A stretch of 64,000 nt of DNA from PALSA-607 sp963825425 (GCA_963825425.1 CAWGTF010000021.1:22859-86858); one strand, 5' to 3'; positions 1 to 11,588 are shown, counted from the first letter of the stretch. Notes: generated from the letters alone by a model not told the origin. Made by a program: numbers and translations.

Positions 1-125
1 GAGAGACACGTAGCTGCGCTGGGCTGGCTTCGGCATGGCAGGCTCCTCGACGTCGTGGCGGCTGGTCCCCATTCCAGAGCGCTCGCGTAACGTCTGAGTA
101 ATTTCCCGCAGGGAGGCGCCGCATC

Positions 126-365
126 GTGAGCGATCTCGACGACTGGCTGAGCGCGGTGTGCGCCGAATTCGGCCTCGATCCCGTGGTGGCTGCGGACGTC
201 ATCCTCGACGTCGCACGTGACGTCGCCCATGGCGTCGAGCGACCCGCGGCACCCATGACGACCTTTCTGCTCGGCCGCGCGGTCGAGGCGGGCGCATCGC
301 TCGATGACGCGGCGGCGCGGATCAGCCGCCTGGCGGCGAGTTGGCGGCCGCCCGAGCCGCAGTGA
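126..365 (+). CDS. DUF6457 domain protein (molybdopterin-linked)
   Basis: This 79-residue acidic, helical protein starts at a GTG and matches the small DUF6457 family by its WL-x-VCAEFGLD opening and its VARDVAHGVERPAAP and TTFLLGR segments. In actinobacteria this domain commonly sits next to, or is fused to, the MobA guanylyltransferase. Here mobA lies convergently on the other strand and the two 3' ends overlap by 44 bp. I see no catalytic residues, and a scaffold or accessory role in molybdenum cofactor delivery is inference from context. The start follows a GGGAGG-like stretch at about 110-116. Confidence 0.75.
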   Translation: MSDLDDWLSAVCAEFGLDPVVAADVILDVARDVAHGVERPAAPMTTFLLGRAVEAGASLDDAAARISRLAASWRPPEPQ

Positions 366-912
366 GCTGCTCAGGGGTGTCGCAATCAAGCGCCTCGTCG
401 CCGACTGCCGCGACCTCAACCACCGTCAACCCTTCGGTGAGCGCACGCACCGAGACTCCACGCCACTCGCGCCCGAAGGCGCATCGGCGCAACGCATCGG
501 TGCGATAGGCAGCGAGCAGCAGCTGTCGGCGTCCGGCATCGTCGACCAGCATCGCCGCAGCTGCGTCACCATCGGCCAGTGCAGCGATCAGCTTCGGCAC
601 GGCCGTCGCAGCGAATGGCAGATCGGCAGCGAGCACGACGACGATCGGCGCGTCGACGAGCGACAAGCCGTGCACGATCGCGGCGGCCGGGCCGGAGCCT
701 GCCGGTTCCTCGATGGTGAAGGTGACAGCTCGAGCGGTCGGACGTCGAGGGCCGACGACGACGCAACGCTCGGCATCAGCCACCGCAGCGAGCACCCGAT
801 CGAGCAACGTCACGCCGCCGACGTCCAGCCCTGCCTTGTCGGTGCCGCGCGGATCGCCCATCCGGATGCCCGCGCCACCGGCCAGCACAAGTGCATCGAA
901 TCGAGCGATCAT
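322..912 (-). CDS. mobA: Molybdenum cofactor guanylyltransferase MobA
   Basis: MobA transfers GMP from GTP to molybdopterin in the cytoplasm, giving the MGD cofactor used by DMSO-reductase-family enzymes. The 196-residue protein opens with the family signature LAGGAGIRMG followed by DKAGLDVGG (nucleotide and metal binding), then EEPAGSGPAAAIVHGL and VLAADLPF, whose acidic residue coordinates Mg. Its length is normal for the family. I chose the ATG at 912 rather than an upstream start at 966 because the signature then begins near residue 8 and the gene starts 13 bp after the stop of the DMT permease gene. A molybdoenzyme of the class needing bis-MGD is encoded nearby at 1829-4121, which supports the assignment. 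Confidence 0.93.
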   Translation of the reverse strand: MIARFDALVLAGGAGIRMGDPRGTDKAGLDVGGVTLLDRVLAAVADAERCVVVGPRRPTARAVTFTIEEPAGSGPAAAIVHGLSLVDAPIVVVLAADLPFAATAVPKLIAALADGDAAAAMLVDDAGRRQLLLAAYRTDALRRCAFGREWRGVSVRALTEGLTVVEVAAVGDEALDCDTPEQLTAARAAANSPPGG

Positions 913-925
913 CGCCGACCTCCCG

Positions 926-1777
926 TCAGCTTCCGAAGGCCCGGGACTGACCAATAAGCAGCACACCGCCGAGCATCGCGACCAGAGACAACGACTCGAA
1001 CGCGAGTGCCAGCCCGGTCGCTGCCAGGTGGTCGCCGAGCAGCACCACCCCGATCACGATGCCAGCGATGGGCTGGGCGGCGGCTGTCGGGGGTAACGCC
1101 CAGTCGAGTCGACCGGCGCGAAACGAGGCCTGGGTCAGCAGTACGCCGGCCGTCGCGGATGCAAGCAGCACCCAGGGCCACATCGTGGGCATCACCGCGA
1201 TCACTTTGTGCTGGTGGGTGAAGACAATTGCGCCGCGAGTTGCGGCGTCCTGCAGCCCGTACATGATCCCCGCGCCCACGGCCAGCAGCGTGCACTCGAG
1301 CACCGGTGCGGTGGCTAGGAACTTCCCGCTGCCGGCAACCAACAACGCCAGCACAGCCGCGGCGGCAGTGGCGATCAGAATCGCCTGCCAGCTGGGGTCG
1401 GGCTGCTTGGCTTGCCGCGGACTTCCCACCGTAAGGAACACGACGAGCGCGACGATGAGGATCGCCGGCCCTGCCATCTCTTGCCAGCGCGGACGCTGAT
1501 CCCCCGAGGCGGCTGAAATGCCGAACGCCACCAGCAGCGACGCAACCAGGACCGGCTCGACAGTGCTGACCGGCCCGAACTGCAACGCCACCGAACTCAA
1601 GGTCTGCCCGATCGTCATCGCCGCGATGCCCAACCACCACAGCCCGCTGGTGATCAGCCCGATCAGCACCTCCCGCGAGAGCAGCCCTCCTGATTTTGAC
1701 TGCGTGGCGACCCGCTGCTGCACGACCCAACCGACACCGAGAAAGATCGCCGCCGCGCAGCTGAGCACAAACACCAT
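926..1777 (-). CDS. DMT-family multispanning permease
   Basis: The 283-residue protein is almost entirely hydrophobic, with about nine to ten predicted membrane helices. It resembles actinobacterial DMT/EamA-like permeases: GVGWVVQQRVA at the start, a GPVSTVEPVLVASLL segment in the first half, and QPIAGIVIGVVLLGDHL in the second, the usual internal-repeat positions. The substrate cannot be read from sequence. I chose the start at MVFVLSC because the ten residues before it are polar and atypical. It lies 13 bp upstream of mobA on the same strand, so the two are probably co-transcribed. A molybdenum-related cargo is speculation. It is divergent from the molybdoenzyme gene, leaving a promoter region of about 50 bp. 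Confidence 0.8.
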   Translation of the reverse strand: MVFVLSCAAAIFLGVGWVVQQRVATQSKSGGLLSREVLIGLITSGLWWLGIAAMTIGQTLSSVALQFGPVSTVEPVLVASLLVAFGISAASGDQRPRWQEMAGPAILIVALVVFLTVGSPRQAKQPDPSWQAILIATAAAAVLALLVAGSGKFLATAPVLECTLLAVGAGIMYGLQDAATRGAIVFTHQHKVIAVMPTMWPWVLLASATAGVLLTQASFRAGRLDWALPPTAAAQPIAGIVIGVVLLGDHLAATGLALAFESLSLVAMLGGVLLIGQSRAFGS

Positions 1778-1828
1778 GTCGGACAGCCTTTCAGGCGAAG
1801 GCGGCACTCGTGACGTTAGCGCTTAGGC

Positions 1829-4121
<2,293 letters not shown>

Positions 4122-4153
4122 AGTGCGGCGCGCCGGTATCCGAAGAACTACCC

Positions 4154-4627
4154 ATGTCGTCGTCCCGCAGATTCGCCGTGCGCGAAGCGGACTACGACCG
4201 TGCCCGGAAAGCCGAGTCGGGCTTCAGCCTGATCGAGCTCCTGGTCGTGATGATCATCATCGGCATCCTCGCTGCCATCGCGATCCCGATCTACCTCAGC
4301 CAGAAGCAGAATGCCTATGACACCCAAGCGAAGGCTGACGTGCATGGCGCCGCAATTGCAGAAGAGAGCTACTTCGCCGGTTTCCAAACGTATGACCCCG
4401 AACCGCTCTCGCTGACACCGCCCGCGGCGCTGGCCGCCCAGGGCTTCAAAATGTCGAGCAAGACCCACGACGTCATGGTCTACACGTACCCCCCAGGCGC
4501 GACGACCGGTGGCTCGACGAGCTTGTTCCAGCCCGGCGGCTATTGCGTGCAAATAACCTCGGGTTCCGGCAAGACCTTCTACTCCGCGAGCTACACGGGC
4601 GGGATCACCAAGACTCCCTGCACGTAA
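4154..4627 (+). CDS. Type IV prepilin-like protein
   Basis: A 157-residue protein with a textbook class III signal. A 23-residue charged leader ends in Gly, followed by FSLIELLVVMIIIGILAAIA, with Glu at position 5 of the mature protein. Prepilin peptidase would cut after the Gly and methylate the Phe, and the hydrophobic helix would pack into a pilus or pseudopilus. The remainder is a small globular domain with Cys near residues 132 and 156, which could form the C-terminal disulfide loop typical of major pilins. No prepilin peptidase, PilB, PilC or other assembly gene is nearby, so it relies on machinery elsewhere. It starts 32 bp after the molybdoenzyme gene, and a functional link to it is not evident. 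Confidence 0.88.
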   Translation: MSSSRRFAVREADYDRARKAESGFSLIELLVVMIIIGILAAIAIPIYLSQKQNAYDTQAKADVHGAAIAEESYFAGFQTYDPEPLSLTPPAALAAQGFKMSSKTHDVMVYTYPPGATTGGSTSLFQPGGYCVQITSGSGKTFYSASYTGGITKTPCT

Positions 4628-4684
4628 CGGGATACGCCAGCCCCACGTCGTCCGGCCAATGTTCTTGCCGCTACCGTCCTCGGT

Positions 4685-5344
4685 GTGCGACTGGTGATTG
4701 CGCGATGCAGTGTCGACTACGTCGGCCGTTTGACAGCCCACTTGCCCAGTGCGCAGCGATTGATCCTGGTCAAGGCGGACGGGTCGGTGTCGATTCACGC
4801 CGACGATCGGGCGTACAAGCCACTGAACTGGATGAGCCCGCCGTGCACGCTGCAGGAAGCTCCGGGCGTCTGGACCGTGACAAACAAGGCCGGCGAACAA
4901 CTCGTGCTCACGATCGAGGAGATGCTGCACGACTCCAGTCACGAGCTCGGGGTCGATCCCGGCCTGGTGAAGGACGGCGTCGAGGCCCATCTGCAGGTGC
5001 TGCTGGCGGCCCACCCGAGTGCTCTCGGTGAGGGCATGACCCTGGTGCGTCGCGAATATCCGACACCGATCGGCCCGGTCGACCTGCTGTGCCGCGACGC
5101 CGCCGGTGTGAGCGTGGCGGTCGAGATCAAGCGCCGCGGCGAGATCGACGGCGTCGAGCAGCTGACTCGCTACCTCGACCTGATGAACCGCGACGCACTG
5201 CTCGCGCCGGTGCGCGGCATCTTCGCGGCGCAGGAGATCAAGCCCCAGGCGCGGGTGCTCGCCGTCGACCGCGGCATCGAGTGCGTGACCGTCGACTACG
5301 ACGCGCTGCGCGGAGCCGACGACCCAACTGCCCGCCTCTTCTAG
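4685..5344 (+). CDS. nucS: Endonuclease NucS (EndoMS)
   Basis: NucS cleaves both strands at mismatches and is the main non-canonical mismatch-repair nuclease of actinobacteria, which usually lack MutS/MutL. The 219-residue protein starts at GTG with the conserved MRLVIARCSVDYVGRLTAHL. It has the N-terminal DNA-binding region (SVSIHADDRAYKPLNWMSPP) and the C-terminal RecB-like nuclease with GPVDLLCRD near residue 130, VEIKRRGEIDG near 145 and QLTRYLDLM. The D, E and K of these motifs are the metal-binding catalytic residues. It ends in a short tail, LF, consistent with a sliding-clamp-binding C-terminus seen in the family, although I cannot verify the motif. The gene looks intact and monocistronic. 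Confidence 0.94.
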   Translation: MRLVIARCSVDYVGRLTAHLPSAQRLILVKADGSVSIHADDRAYKPLNWMSPPCTLQEAPGVWTVTNKAGEQLVLTIEEMLHDSSHELGVDPGLVKDGVEAHLQVLLAAHPSALGEGMTLVRREYPTPIGPVDLLCRDAAGVSVAVEIKRRGEIDGVEQLTRYLDLMNRDALLAPVRGIFAAQEIKPQARVLAVDRGIECVTVDYDALRGADDPTARLF

Positions 5345-5468
5345 TTTGCCCGCCCATCGGGATCGACTTCGCATCCCGTGTGGTTGTGAGCTGGCCAAAT
5401 TCCGCCGAAATCGCGACCATACGGGATGCGAAGTGCGCGCAAAATGCCCCGAGCAGGGCGGACGGCGA

Positions 5469-7581
5469 TCAGCGGGCGTAGGTCGTGGCGCTGCTGGTCC
5501 CGGCGGCAACCGCGACGAGCTGGGAACCTGCACCAAGCCGCAGCCGATCGAACACCGCAATCGCCGCGGCCGACTCGGCCGGCAGATGGCGGGTCGACGC
5601 CGTACGTCTCGCGCTCGAGGCAGCGGATCGCGGCAGCGACCTCGCCTGGCGTCGCTACGAACCCACCAAGCCGACCAGCCAACTCACCCAGACTTTCGCT
5701 GGGTTCGCGCGCGCGCTCGACGCCGTGCAAGGCGATGTCGAGTCGAAGGTAGGCGGCCAGGATCGGACCGTCCCCGCTACGGCCCCGATCGACGCCCGCA
5801 TACCGACGGCGACGACGCAGCCATCGGCGTCCGATCGCGCTGAGGGCAGTGCCGATGACGACGGCAAACGCGACGGCGAGGATCGCACCCTTTCGACCCC
5901 CGGGGACGCGATGCCACAGTCTCTTCATCGACGCACCGACGCGCTGCCGCAGCGAGGGCGCAGCCTTCTGCAGGACTGCGTCGGCCGTCGGATCGCTGTT
6001 GACCCATCCCACGCCGGGATAGAACACCTGCACCCACGCGTGCGCATCGCTGTCGCGAAAGACTCGCTGCCCCGCAGAGATATCGGAATCGCCGCCGACA
6101 TAGCCGGTCACCAATCGTGCCGGGATCCCTTGACTTCGCAGCATGATGACGGCCGCCGTCGCGAACTGCTCACAGAACCCTTGGTGTGAAACGAAGAGGA
6201 AGTCGTCAACCGCATCTTCGCCGGATTTGGGTACCGGTGAGTTCAGGTTGTACTTCTCGTTCGTTCGCAGGTATTCCTCGATCGCGTCCACCGCGCCGCG
6301 CCGGCTTGACGTAGCGGCCACCAGTGATGCCGCCAATCCGCTCACGCGCGTCGGCAGGTCAGCCGGAACCTCCAGCCATTGCGGATCTGTGACGTCGGCT
6401 CCACGCGCAGCTGCGCCCGCTGCATCGTTGGGCAGCGCCGACGTCACCGTGTAGGTCGTCGCATCGAAGGCGGCCGAGTCATAGACGATGTGCGGCGTTC
6501 CGTCCGTGTCGTCAATTACGCGGCCAACGCCGAGGTAGCTGGTCGGGCGTCCGGGTGCGAGCACCACGTCGAGCGGCGACCCCGTCGTGAGCACCCGAAC
6601 GGTGTACGTGCTCAGCACATCGTCGGCTTGCGCGGTCGGGTCGGACGGCGCCGATTGCGTCGCGCCCGCAGACCACTGCGTGAACGGTCCGTGTGCGGTC
6701 CATGCGCGTCCGTCGAAGTTACTGAAGATCGCACCCTGCCAGTACGCGGGCGAGTCGGCGGGAGCTTCGAACACCGGCGCGTTGCTCAATGACCCGCGCA
6801 ACCCGAGGTCGACTGCACCTGCACCCGGATCGCTGCCGGCACGACTCCCCGATGCTCCGCTTGCCGGATCAGAGCCCGGGTCTGAGGCGGCGCCACTGCT
6901 GGCGAAGCGCGTGTGTGTGCGCAGGTGCCCGGTGTTCGGCAGGACCAAGAAGACGGCGAGTCCGAGAACCGTAGCGAGCACCACCGGCGTCACGCAGGCC
7001 CGCACGATCGAGCCAACACCCGCCGGCCGATGTCACGTCCGCGCCGTCGATGAGAGCACCGCGATGCAGCAACGACGCGGTCACCGCCACCGCCGGCAAC
7101 GCCACCATCACCGGTATCAGCAAGGTCACGTCGCCAGCGAAGGCCGCGCCGACCGAGAGCATCACCACGACGATGGCGCAGCCAAGCGCGGCTTCCCGAC
7201 GGGTCTGTACAGCAAGACCATGCGCAACCTGGACGACGAGGAGCAGCGTCGTGAGCGCGGCCGCCTTCGAACTCGGATCGAACGTATTCACCCGTGCCAG
7301 CACCATGACCGCGCCAACCATGATGATGACCATGGCGGTCGCCTGCCGGGGCGCCATCGTGAGTCGAAAGCCTCCCGACCGCACCGCCCGGCGCCACTTT
7401 CGGCAACGGAAGCCGCACGGTTGCCAGCCCAACCGCGAGGTAGGAGCCGAGTGCGAAGAGCCGCCGAGACTCCGCTGAGCAACGGCATGATCGCGAACTG
7501 TGCGGCGGCGCCCGCAATGAGCAAGGCAAGACGGGTAGCGCGGGCATTGACGACGCCGGGGGTAGGCGGTAGTCGGCTCAT
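5469..7581 (-). CDS. TgpA-like transglutaminase, copy 1 (several frameshifts)
   Basis: This is a membrane-anchored transglutaminase-like protein with N-terminal membrane helices (DUF3488-like), a periplasmic or extracellular transglutaminase core and a DUF4129-like tail. Core motifs are HQGFCEQFATAAVIMLRS (catalytic Cys), SDAHAWVQVFYPGVGWVNSD (His) and the DPTAD Asp. The tail begins GDGPILAAYLRLDIAL. The ATG at 7581 lies at the end of the DUF58 gene. Four single-base insertions (near 7473, 7385, 7022 and 5580) break the frame; removing them gives about 700 residues, matching the intact copy at 13273-15342. The inferred stop is at 5469-5471. Because every lesion is +1 and essential genes here carry the same kind, error is more likely than decay, but this copy is the most damaged. 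Confidence 0.82.
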
Positions 7582-8688
7582 CGCACGGTGTCCTGATAGT
7601 GCACGGGTCCTGATAGTCGGCGACGCGAATGAGGCGGACGCCGGCAACGCTCGCCGCCGACTCGACGTACGACAAGAACGCGTCAGAGAGTCCGTCGCCG
7701 GTCGCCAGCACAACGACGCCGCCGACTCCAACTCGGTCGAGCAACGCATCAACCGTTTCAGGTTCGGGCACCGCCGGCAGCAGGCTGGCGAATATCTTGT
7801 GAAACCCCGTCGGAGTCAACCGCAGCAGGTCAGGGTCCGCGGCCACGCTCATCAGTTGCTTGCCGTTCGGGATCGCATCATCCGCGCATGAGACGAACAC
7901 CATGATGCCGTCGTCCAGCCCTTGCCAGGTCGTCGACGCCGCGATCGCCAGCTCGGCTTCGAACCTCGGGTCGGCTCTCGTCCCAGCAATCAGCACGCCG
8001 AATGTCTCGACGGTGGGCTCGCCGTACTCGAAGACCGTCAGGCGACCGGTGCGCGCCGTCGAGCGCCAGTGCACGTGACGCACCGCGTCCCCCGGTCGCC
8101 ACTCACGCACGCCACGCACGTCCAGGCCGGCACCCATCGGACCGGAGCCACCGGCGTCTGCGCTCAGCGCCTGCGCGACATCGATCGGCCATGCTGCGAG
8201 CGGGGCCGCGAAGAAACTTCGGGGTGCCGCCAACCGCGTAGGAAGAGGTGAAGAAGCCGAACGGCCCGATCACGTCAACCATCAGGCGGCTCGATAGTGC
8301 CGCTCCACGCCGGAGCGGAACCCGAGTCACGGTCAGGACAGCCCTCTCGCCCGGCGGGACGGGGTCGACGTACACAACCGCAGGCGCAACGGGCGGGGGC
8401 TTGAGGTTCACGTCGTAGGTAATACGCAACGGCGTGGTGGGCTGTCGGCCCGTGTTGCTGCACGACAACTTCGATGTCGAAGGGAACGCCGACGATTACT
8501 TCGGTCGGTGCCCGCATGCTCACCGTCACACCAGGTCTTCGGCGCACGACGGAAAGCAACGAGATGCCGAGCAGGCCGAGCAATGCGCTGCCAACGACTT
8601 GCATCCAAATGCTCTGCGTCTGAACGGCCATCCCGAACATCAGACCCGCGCCGACGACAGCAGCCCACCCGTTGGAGGTGATTCGCAC
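7578..8688 (-). CDS. DUF58 domain protein, copy 1 (frameshifted)
   Basis: DUF58 proteins carry two N-terminal membrane helices, a beta-rich region and a vWA-like fold with the signature REWRPGDAVRHVHWRSTARTG, seen here intact. They pair with MoxR ATPases. GTG at 8688 begins VRITSNGWAAVVGAGLMF, 31 bp after moxR copy 1. Two extra bases, near 8460 (between VPFDIEVVV and SNTGRQPTTPLRI) and near 8232 (between FFTSSYAV and AAPRSFFAAPLA), shift the frame. A 17/18-bp tandem duplication at 7583-7617 also removes the natural end: reading only the second unit gives ADYQDTVR followed by TGA overlapping the transglutaminase ATG. Corrected length is about 360 residues, like copy 2. Confidence 0.82.
7583..7617. 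repeat. 17/18-bp direct tandem duplication at a gene junction
   Basis: Two adjacent copies read gcacggtgtcctgatagt (7583-7600) and gcacgggtcctgatagt (7601-7617), differing by one base. They sit at the 3' end of DUF58 copy 1, just upstream of the TgpA copy 1 start. The net addition of about 17 bp shifts the DUF58 frame past its expected TGA. It could be a true slippage duplication or an assembly artefact. Confidence 0.85.
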
Positions 8689-8719
8689 CCGCCGGGCACC
8701 GGCGGCTGGAACGGCAGAC

Positions 8720-9733
8720 TCAGCCACGGACCGGGACCGGCACCGAGGCCAGCACCTCGGCAACCACCGCACTCCCGGCGCCGAGTGCGTCGAAGCCCGC
8801 GGTACGCGATCCTTGCGCACCGACGCCGCGCTGAAGGACGAGTCGATGCCCGAGCACGTACGGCGCGAGCACCTTCACGTCGTCCGGCACGACGAACTCA
8901 CGGTCGTAGACGAGCGTCCGCGCCTGCGCGCATCGCACCAGCGACAGCGCGGCTCGCGAGCTCGCGCCGATGCGGACCGCCGGGTGACGCCGAGTCGCGC
9001 GCACGACATTCAAAGCAAAATCGAGGACGCCGTCGGCCACGTGCGTTCGGCGCACCTCGTTTTGCACCCAGCGCAGGTCGTGCGGTGACACCACGGGCTG
9101 CAGGTCGTCGACCGTCGGTCGCAACAACTGCTCACGGACAACTTGGCGCTCGGTCGCGAGGTCGTTCTCGCCCAGCGTGAGGGCGACCGAGAACCGGTCG
9201 AGCTGCCCTTCGGGCAACGGGTACGTGCCGTATTGGTCTGTCGGGTTTTGGGTCGCGACGACGAAGAACGGTTCGGGCAATGCATGGCGGACGCCGTCAA
9301 CGGTCACCGCGCCCTCATCGAGGGCTTCGAGCAATGCCGACTGCGCGCGCGGAGTCGCGCGGTTCAGTTCGTCGACGAGCAGCACGTTGGCAAAGACCGG
9401 ACCCGGCACGAACACGAAGCCGTGCTTGTCCGGGTCCCAGATCGCCGAGCCAGTGATATCGCCGGGCAACAGGTCGGCAGTGCCCTGGATCCGCCGAAAG
9501 CTGCCGCCGACCGAGCGCGCGAAGGCCCGAGCGAGAGTCGTCTTGCCGCTCCCTGGAACGTCCTGGACCAGGACGTGTCCACCGGCAAGAAGGCCGGCTG
9601 CGACCAACTCGACAGCAGGACGGCGTCCGTGCACGACTCGCTCGACGTTGCCGATCAGCCGGGCCGCAACCGCGGCCGCGAGCGCGCGCGAGGTCCCGTC
9701 GGGCAGGGCAGCCAGCACGGGGCCGCTCGTCAT
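8720..9733 (-). CDS. MoxR-family AAA+ ATPase, copy 1
   Basis: MoxR ATPases are cytoplasmic AAA+ chaperones that mature partner complexes, usually with DUF58/vWA proteins. The 337-residue protein has Walker A VPGSGKTTLAR, Walker B LLVDELNRATPRAQSALLEA, sensor 1 VVATQNP and the MoxR-typical YPLPEGQLDRF. ATG at 9733 is preceded by a strong GGAGG site, which decides the start over an in-frame upstream extension to 9880. It is followed by DUF58 copy 1 after 31 bp and then TgpA. Its closest relative visible here is the copy at 16431-17474, which shares most motifs word for word. The third copy at 53687 is clearly more distant (Walker A GVPGVAKTLL). Confidence 0.93.
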   Translation of the reverse strand: MTSGPVLAALPDGTSRALAAAVAARLIGNVERVVHGRRPAVELVAAGLLAGGHVLVQDVPGSGKTTLARAFARSVGGSFRRIQGTADLLPGDITGSAIWDPDKHGFVFVPGPVFANVLLVDELNRATPRAQSALLEALDEGAVTVDGVRHALPEPFFVVATQNPTDQYGTYPLPEGQLDRFSVALTLGENDLATERQVVREQLLRPTVDDLQPVVSPHDLRWVQNEVRRTHVADGVLDFALNVVRATRRHPAVRIGASSRAALSLVRCAQARTLVYDREFVVPDDVKVLAPYVLGHRLVLQRGVGAQGSRTAGFDALGAGSAVVAEVLASVPVPVRG

Positions 9734-9825
9734 AGGTCCTCCGGGATCATCGAGGCGGTTCCTTGTCTCATCGGCCGACTGGCGCCAGTCATGAAGGATG
9801 ACTGGGTCAACGGTCCCGATGAGGG

Positions 9826-10833
9826 TCAGTGAATCCAGTAGAGAAAGGCGACCTGGGTCGACGTGAGCGTGCTGAGCCAAACCGTCGCTTCGTCGAGTGA
9901 TCCGTTGAAGGGGTAGTTCAGGTTGTCAGCCGCGGTGTTCCCGGGCGCGCCGGCACCGGTCCAGTCGCCGCCCCAGCCGGCCAGGTTGCCACAGCCGACC
10001 CGCCAGAAGCTCGCCTTGGTCTCGGTCTCCGATGTCGTGTTCGCGTTTGCCGCGACCAGGTTCCCGTCAATGTAGAGCGACATGCCTGTGGTCGTGCTCA
10101 TCGTGGCGGTCGCCATGTGCCAGGTTCCGTCGTTGAGACCCGCAGCGGAATGGATCGCGGTCGCCGCACCAGTCCAGACGCCGAACCAGATCTCCCCGTT
10201 CGCATCCATGTACATCATCCGGTCGTACTGGCCGCCCGCACCTGAACTGTCGGAGACACCCGTGCGGTTGTTCTCCAGCCCGATCAGCTTGCCGCCAGTC
10301 GTCGACGTGGTCTTGAACCAGATCACTTCGCTGTACGTCATCGGGCCCGGTACTGCTATGCCTGTTGTGTTGGTCGTGTAGATGCATGAGGTGTTCGCGG
10401 CTCGGGTGGCGGCGTTGGTTGCCTTTACTGCCAGGTTCGGCGACTGATCGGTGAGCGCACCGACCTGACTCTTCGTCCACGTCGAGTTGTAAGTACCAGT
10501 GCGACCGTTGCCCGATGTATCCGCGGCGGTCGTTCCCGCGGTGTCGTCGAGCTTCCAGTACAGGTACGGCCCGAGATTGTTCGTCTCCGTCGTGTAGTTG
10601 TACGTGGGCACGGTCCAGGTGTCGCCGGTGTTGAATGTGGTCGCCGAAAACGCAGCCTTGGCAGTCGGCACGAGCAGCGCGAGAGACGCAACCGTGGCGT
10701 AAACCGTCCGCCTCGCGAGTCTGGTCGCGAAGCGCCGGAACGCGGCGGTCGGAGCGAGACGTCTCGGGCGGTGGACGCGAACATGGCGAGGGCGCGCGAC
10801 GATCGCTGCACCGAAGTCTGGTGTCTGGATCAA
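9826..10833 (-). CDS. Secreted LamG/concanavalin-like protein with SipW-type signal
   Basis: The predicted 335-residue protein has an Arg-rich N-terminus, a hydrophobic segment (TVYATVASLALLVPTAKA) and then AAFSATTFNTGDTW. The same AAFSATT hallmark occurs in the two TasA-like proteins upstream and is expected to be the signal-peptidase site and first mature strand. The rest is a LamG-like jelly roll: YLYWKLDDTAGTTAADTSGNG at the start, IWFKTTSTTGGKLIGLENN, YMDANGEIWFGVW, MSLYIDGNLV and LDEATVWLSTLTSTQVAFLY. Such domains bind glycans or proteins, but the ligand is unknown. The first available start is a TTG without a clear ribosome site, and the signal peptidase frame runs on into this region, so the true N-terminus or an indel near 10840 is uncertain. 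Confidence 0.78.
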   Translation of the reverse strand: MIQTPDFGAAIVARPRHVRVHRPRRLAPTAAFRRFATRLARRTVYATVASLALLVPTAKAAFSATTFNTGDTWTVPTYNYTTETNNLGPYLYWKLDDTAGTTAADTSGNGRTGTYNSTWTKSQVGALTDQSPNLAVKATNAATRAANTSCIYTTNTTGIAVPGPMTYSEVIWFKTTSTTGGKLIGLENNRTGVSDSSGAGGQYDRMMYMDANGEIWFGVWTGAATAIHSAAGLNDGTWHMATATMSTTTGMSLYIDGNLVAANANTTSETETKASFWRVGCGNLAGWGGDWTGAGAPGNTAADNLNYPFNGSLDEATVWLSTLTSTQVAFLYWIH

Positions 10834-11521
10834 CGCTGGGCTTGGGAAGGAACCGACCAGCCGCAGAGCGTGGCTGCGATGGAAGGCGCGAAGTCGATGG
10901 CTCGGCTGGCTCGACCGAGCCAGCCTCGCCGCCGTCCGCAGCTGGTCCGTCGCCCTCAGGCGGCGCTTCGACGACGTCCCGGTCGCGCATGACGAGCAAC
11001 GCGGCGAACCAGATCGAGGCGATAAGTAACGCGAACTTCAGCCACTCGCCCTTTTGCACCCAGATCAGCGGCAGGCCCACATAGCGGACCAGCAACCGGC
11101 CGAGACCGACAACCGCTGACACCTTCACGTGAACGCTGTCGACCGACTGGTTGGCGTCGCCCTTGGTGGTGAGCGTTCCGTCCGAGTTGATCGCGACCAC
11201 GCGGTGCGACTTGATGTCCCCGACCCGGCCGGGGTCAGGGTCGTGGAACACCGTGACCCGCCCGAGCAGCTTCTGCGGATTGTGTTCCGGCGCGGCGAGG
11301 ATGACGTCGCCGACCTTGATCCGCGGCGCCATCGACGAGGACTCGACGACGTAAGGCCGCCAGCCGAACAGCAACGGCAACAACGTGACGACCAGGCAGC
11401 CACCGAGAAACCACAACCAGGTGCGGCCGACGAACCCACCGAACAACGTCACGTTGCTGACCGGACGCGGTTGCGGCCCCGCTTGCGCAGGTACCTCCAC
11501 CGCAACCTCGGTAGCCACCAC
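10834..11521 (-). CDS. Signal peptidase I, SipW/ER type
   Basis: A membrane signal peptidase of the S26B (SipW/archaeal-ER) subfamily. One membrane helix near residues 30-55 precedes VVESSSMAPRIKVGDVI with the catalytic Ser. The general base position is IKSHRVVAI, with His instead of the Lys of classical bacterial enzymes, and TTKGDANQSVD follows. A second hydrophobic helix (LKFALLIASIWFAALLVM) precedes an acidic, Pro-rich tail. In Bacillus, SipW processes TasA-type proteins; two TasA-like proteins are encoded immediately upstream and a LamG protein downstream. GTG at 11521 follows a GAAGGGA site. The frame has no stop until well inside the LamG gene, so the 3' end at about 10834 is approximate and an indel is likely. 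Confidence 0.85.
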
Positions 11522-11555
11522 ACGTCCCTTCAGATGCTCGGCGCGAACAGCCGCG

Positions 11556-11588
11556 GGCTCCCGGACCCCTTGCGGGGGCCCGGGAGCC
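11556..11588 (-). terminator. Hairpin after TasA-like gene B
   Basis: The arms ggctcccgg (11556-11564) and ccgggagcc (11580-11588) pair perfectly, with an inner ccc/ggg pairing in the loop. It lies about 36 bp past the stop of the TasA-like gene at 11625 and 34 bp before the signal peptidase start. There is no clear T-run, so it could partially terminate or stabilise the upstream transcript, giving more structural subunit than peptidase. Confidence 0.6.

Noticed and set aside
909..1730. Long Arg-rich minus-strand frame across the permease and mobA region
   Set aside because: It is a GC-rich shadow frame; the permease and mobA frames carry clear motifs.
10067..10833. Continuation of the signal peptidase frame as a long C-terminal extension
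   Set aside because: The translated extension is Arg/Asp-rich and opposite in character to the well-formed LamG domain in the alternative frame, so it is out of frame.
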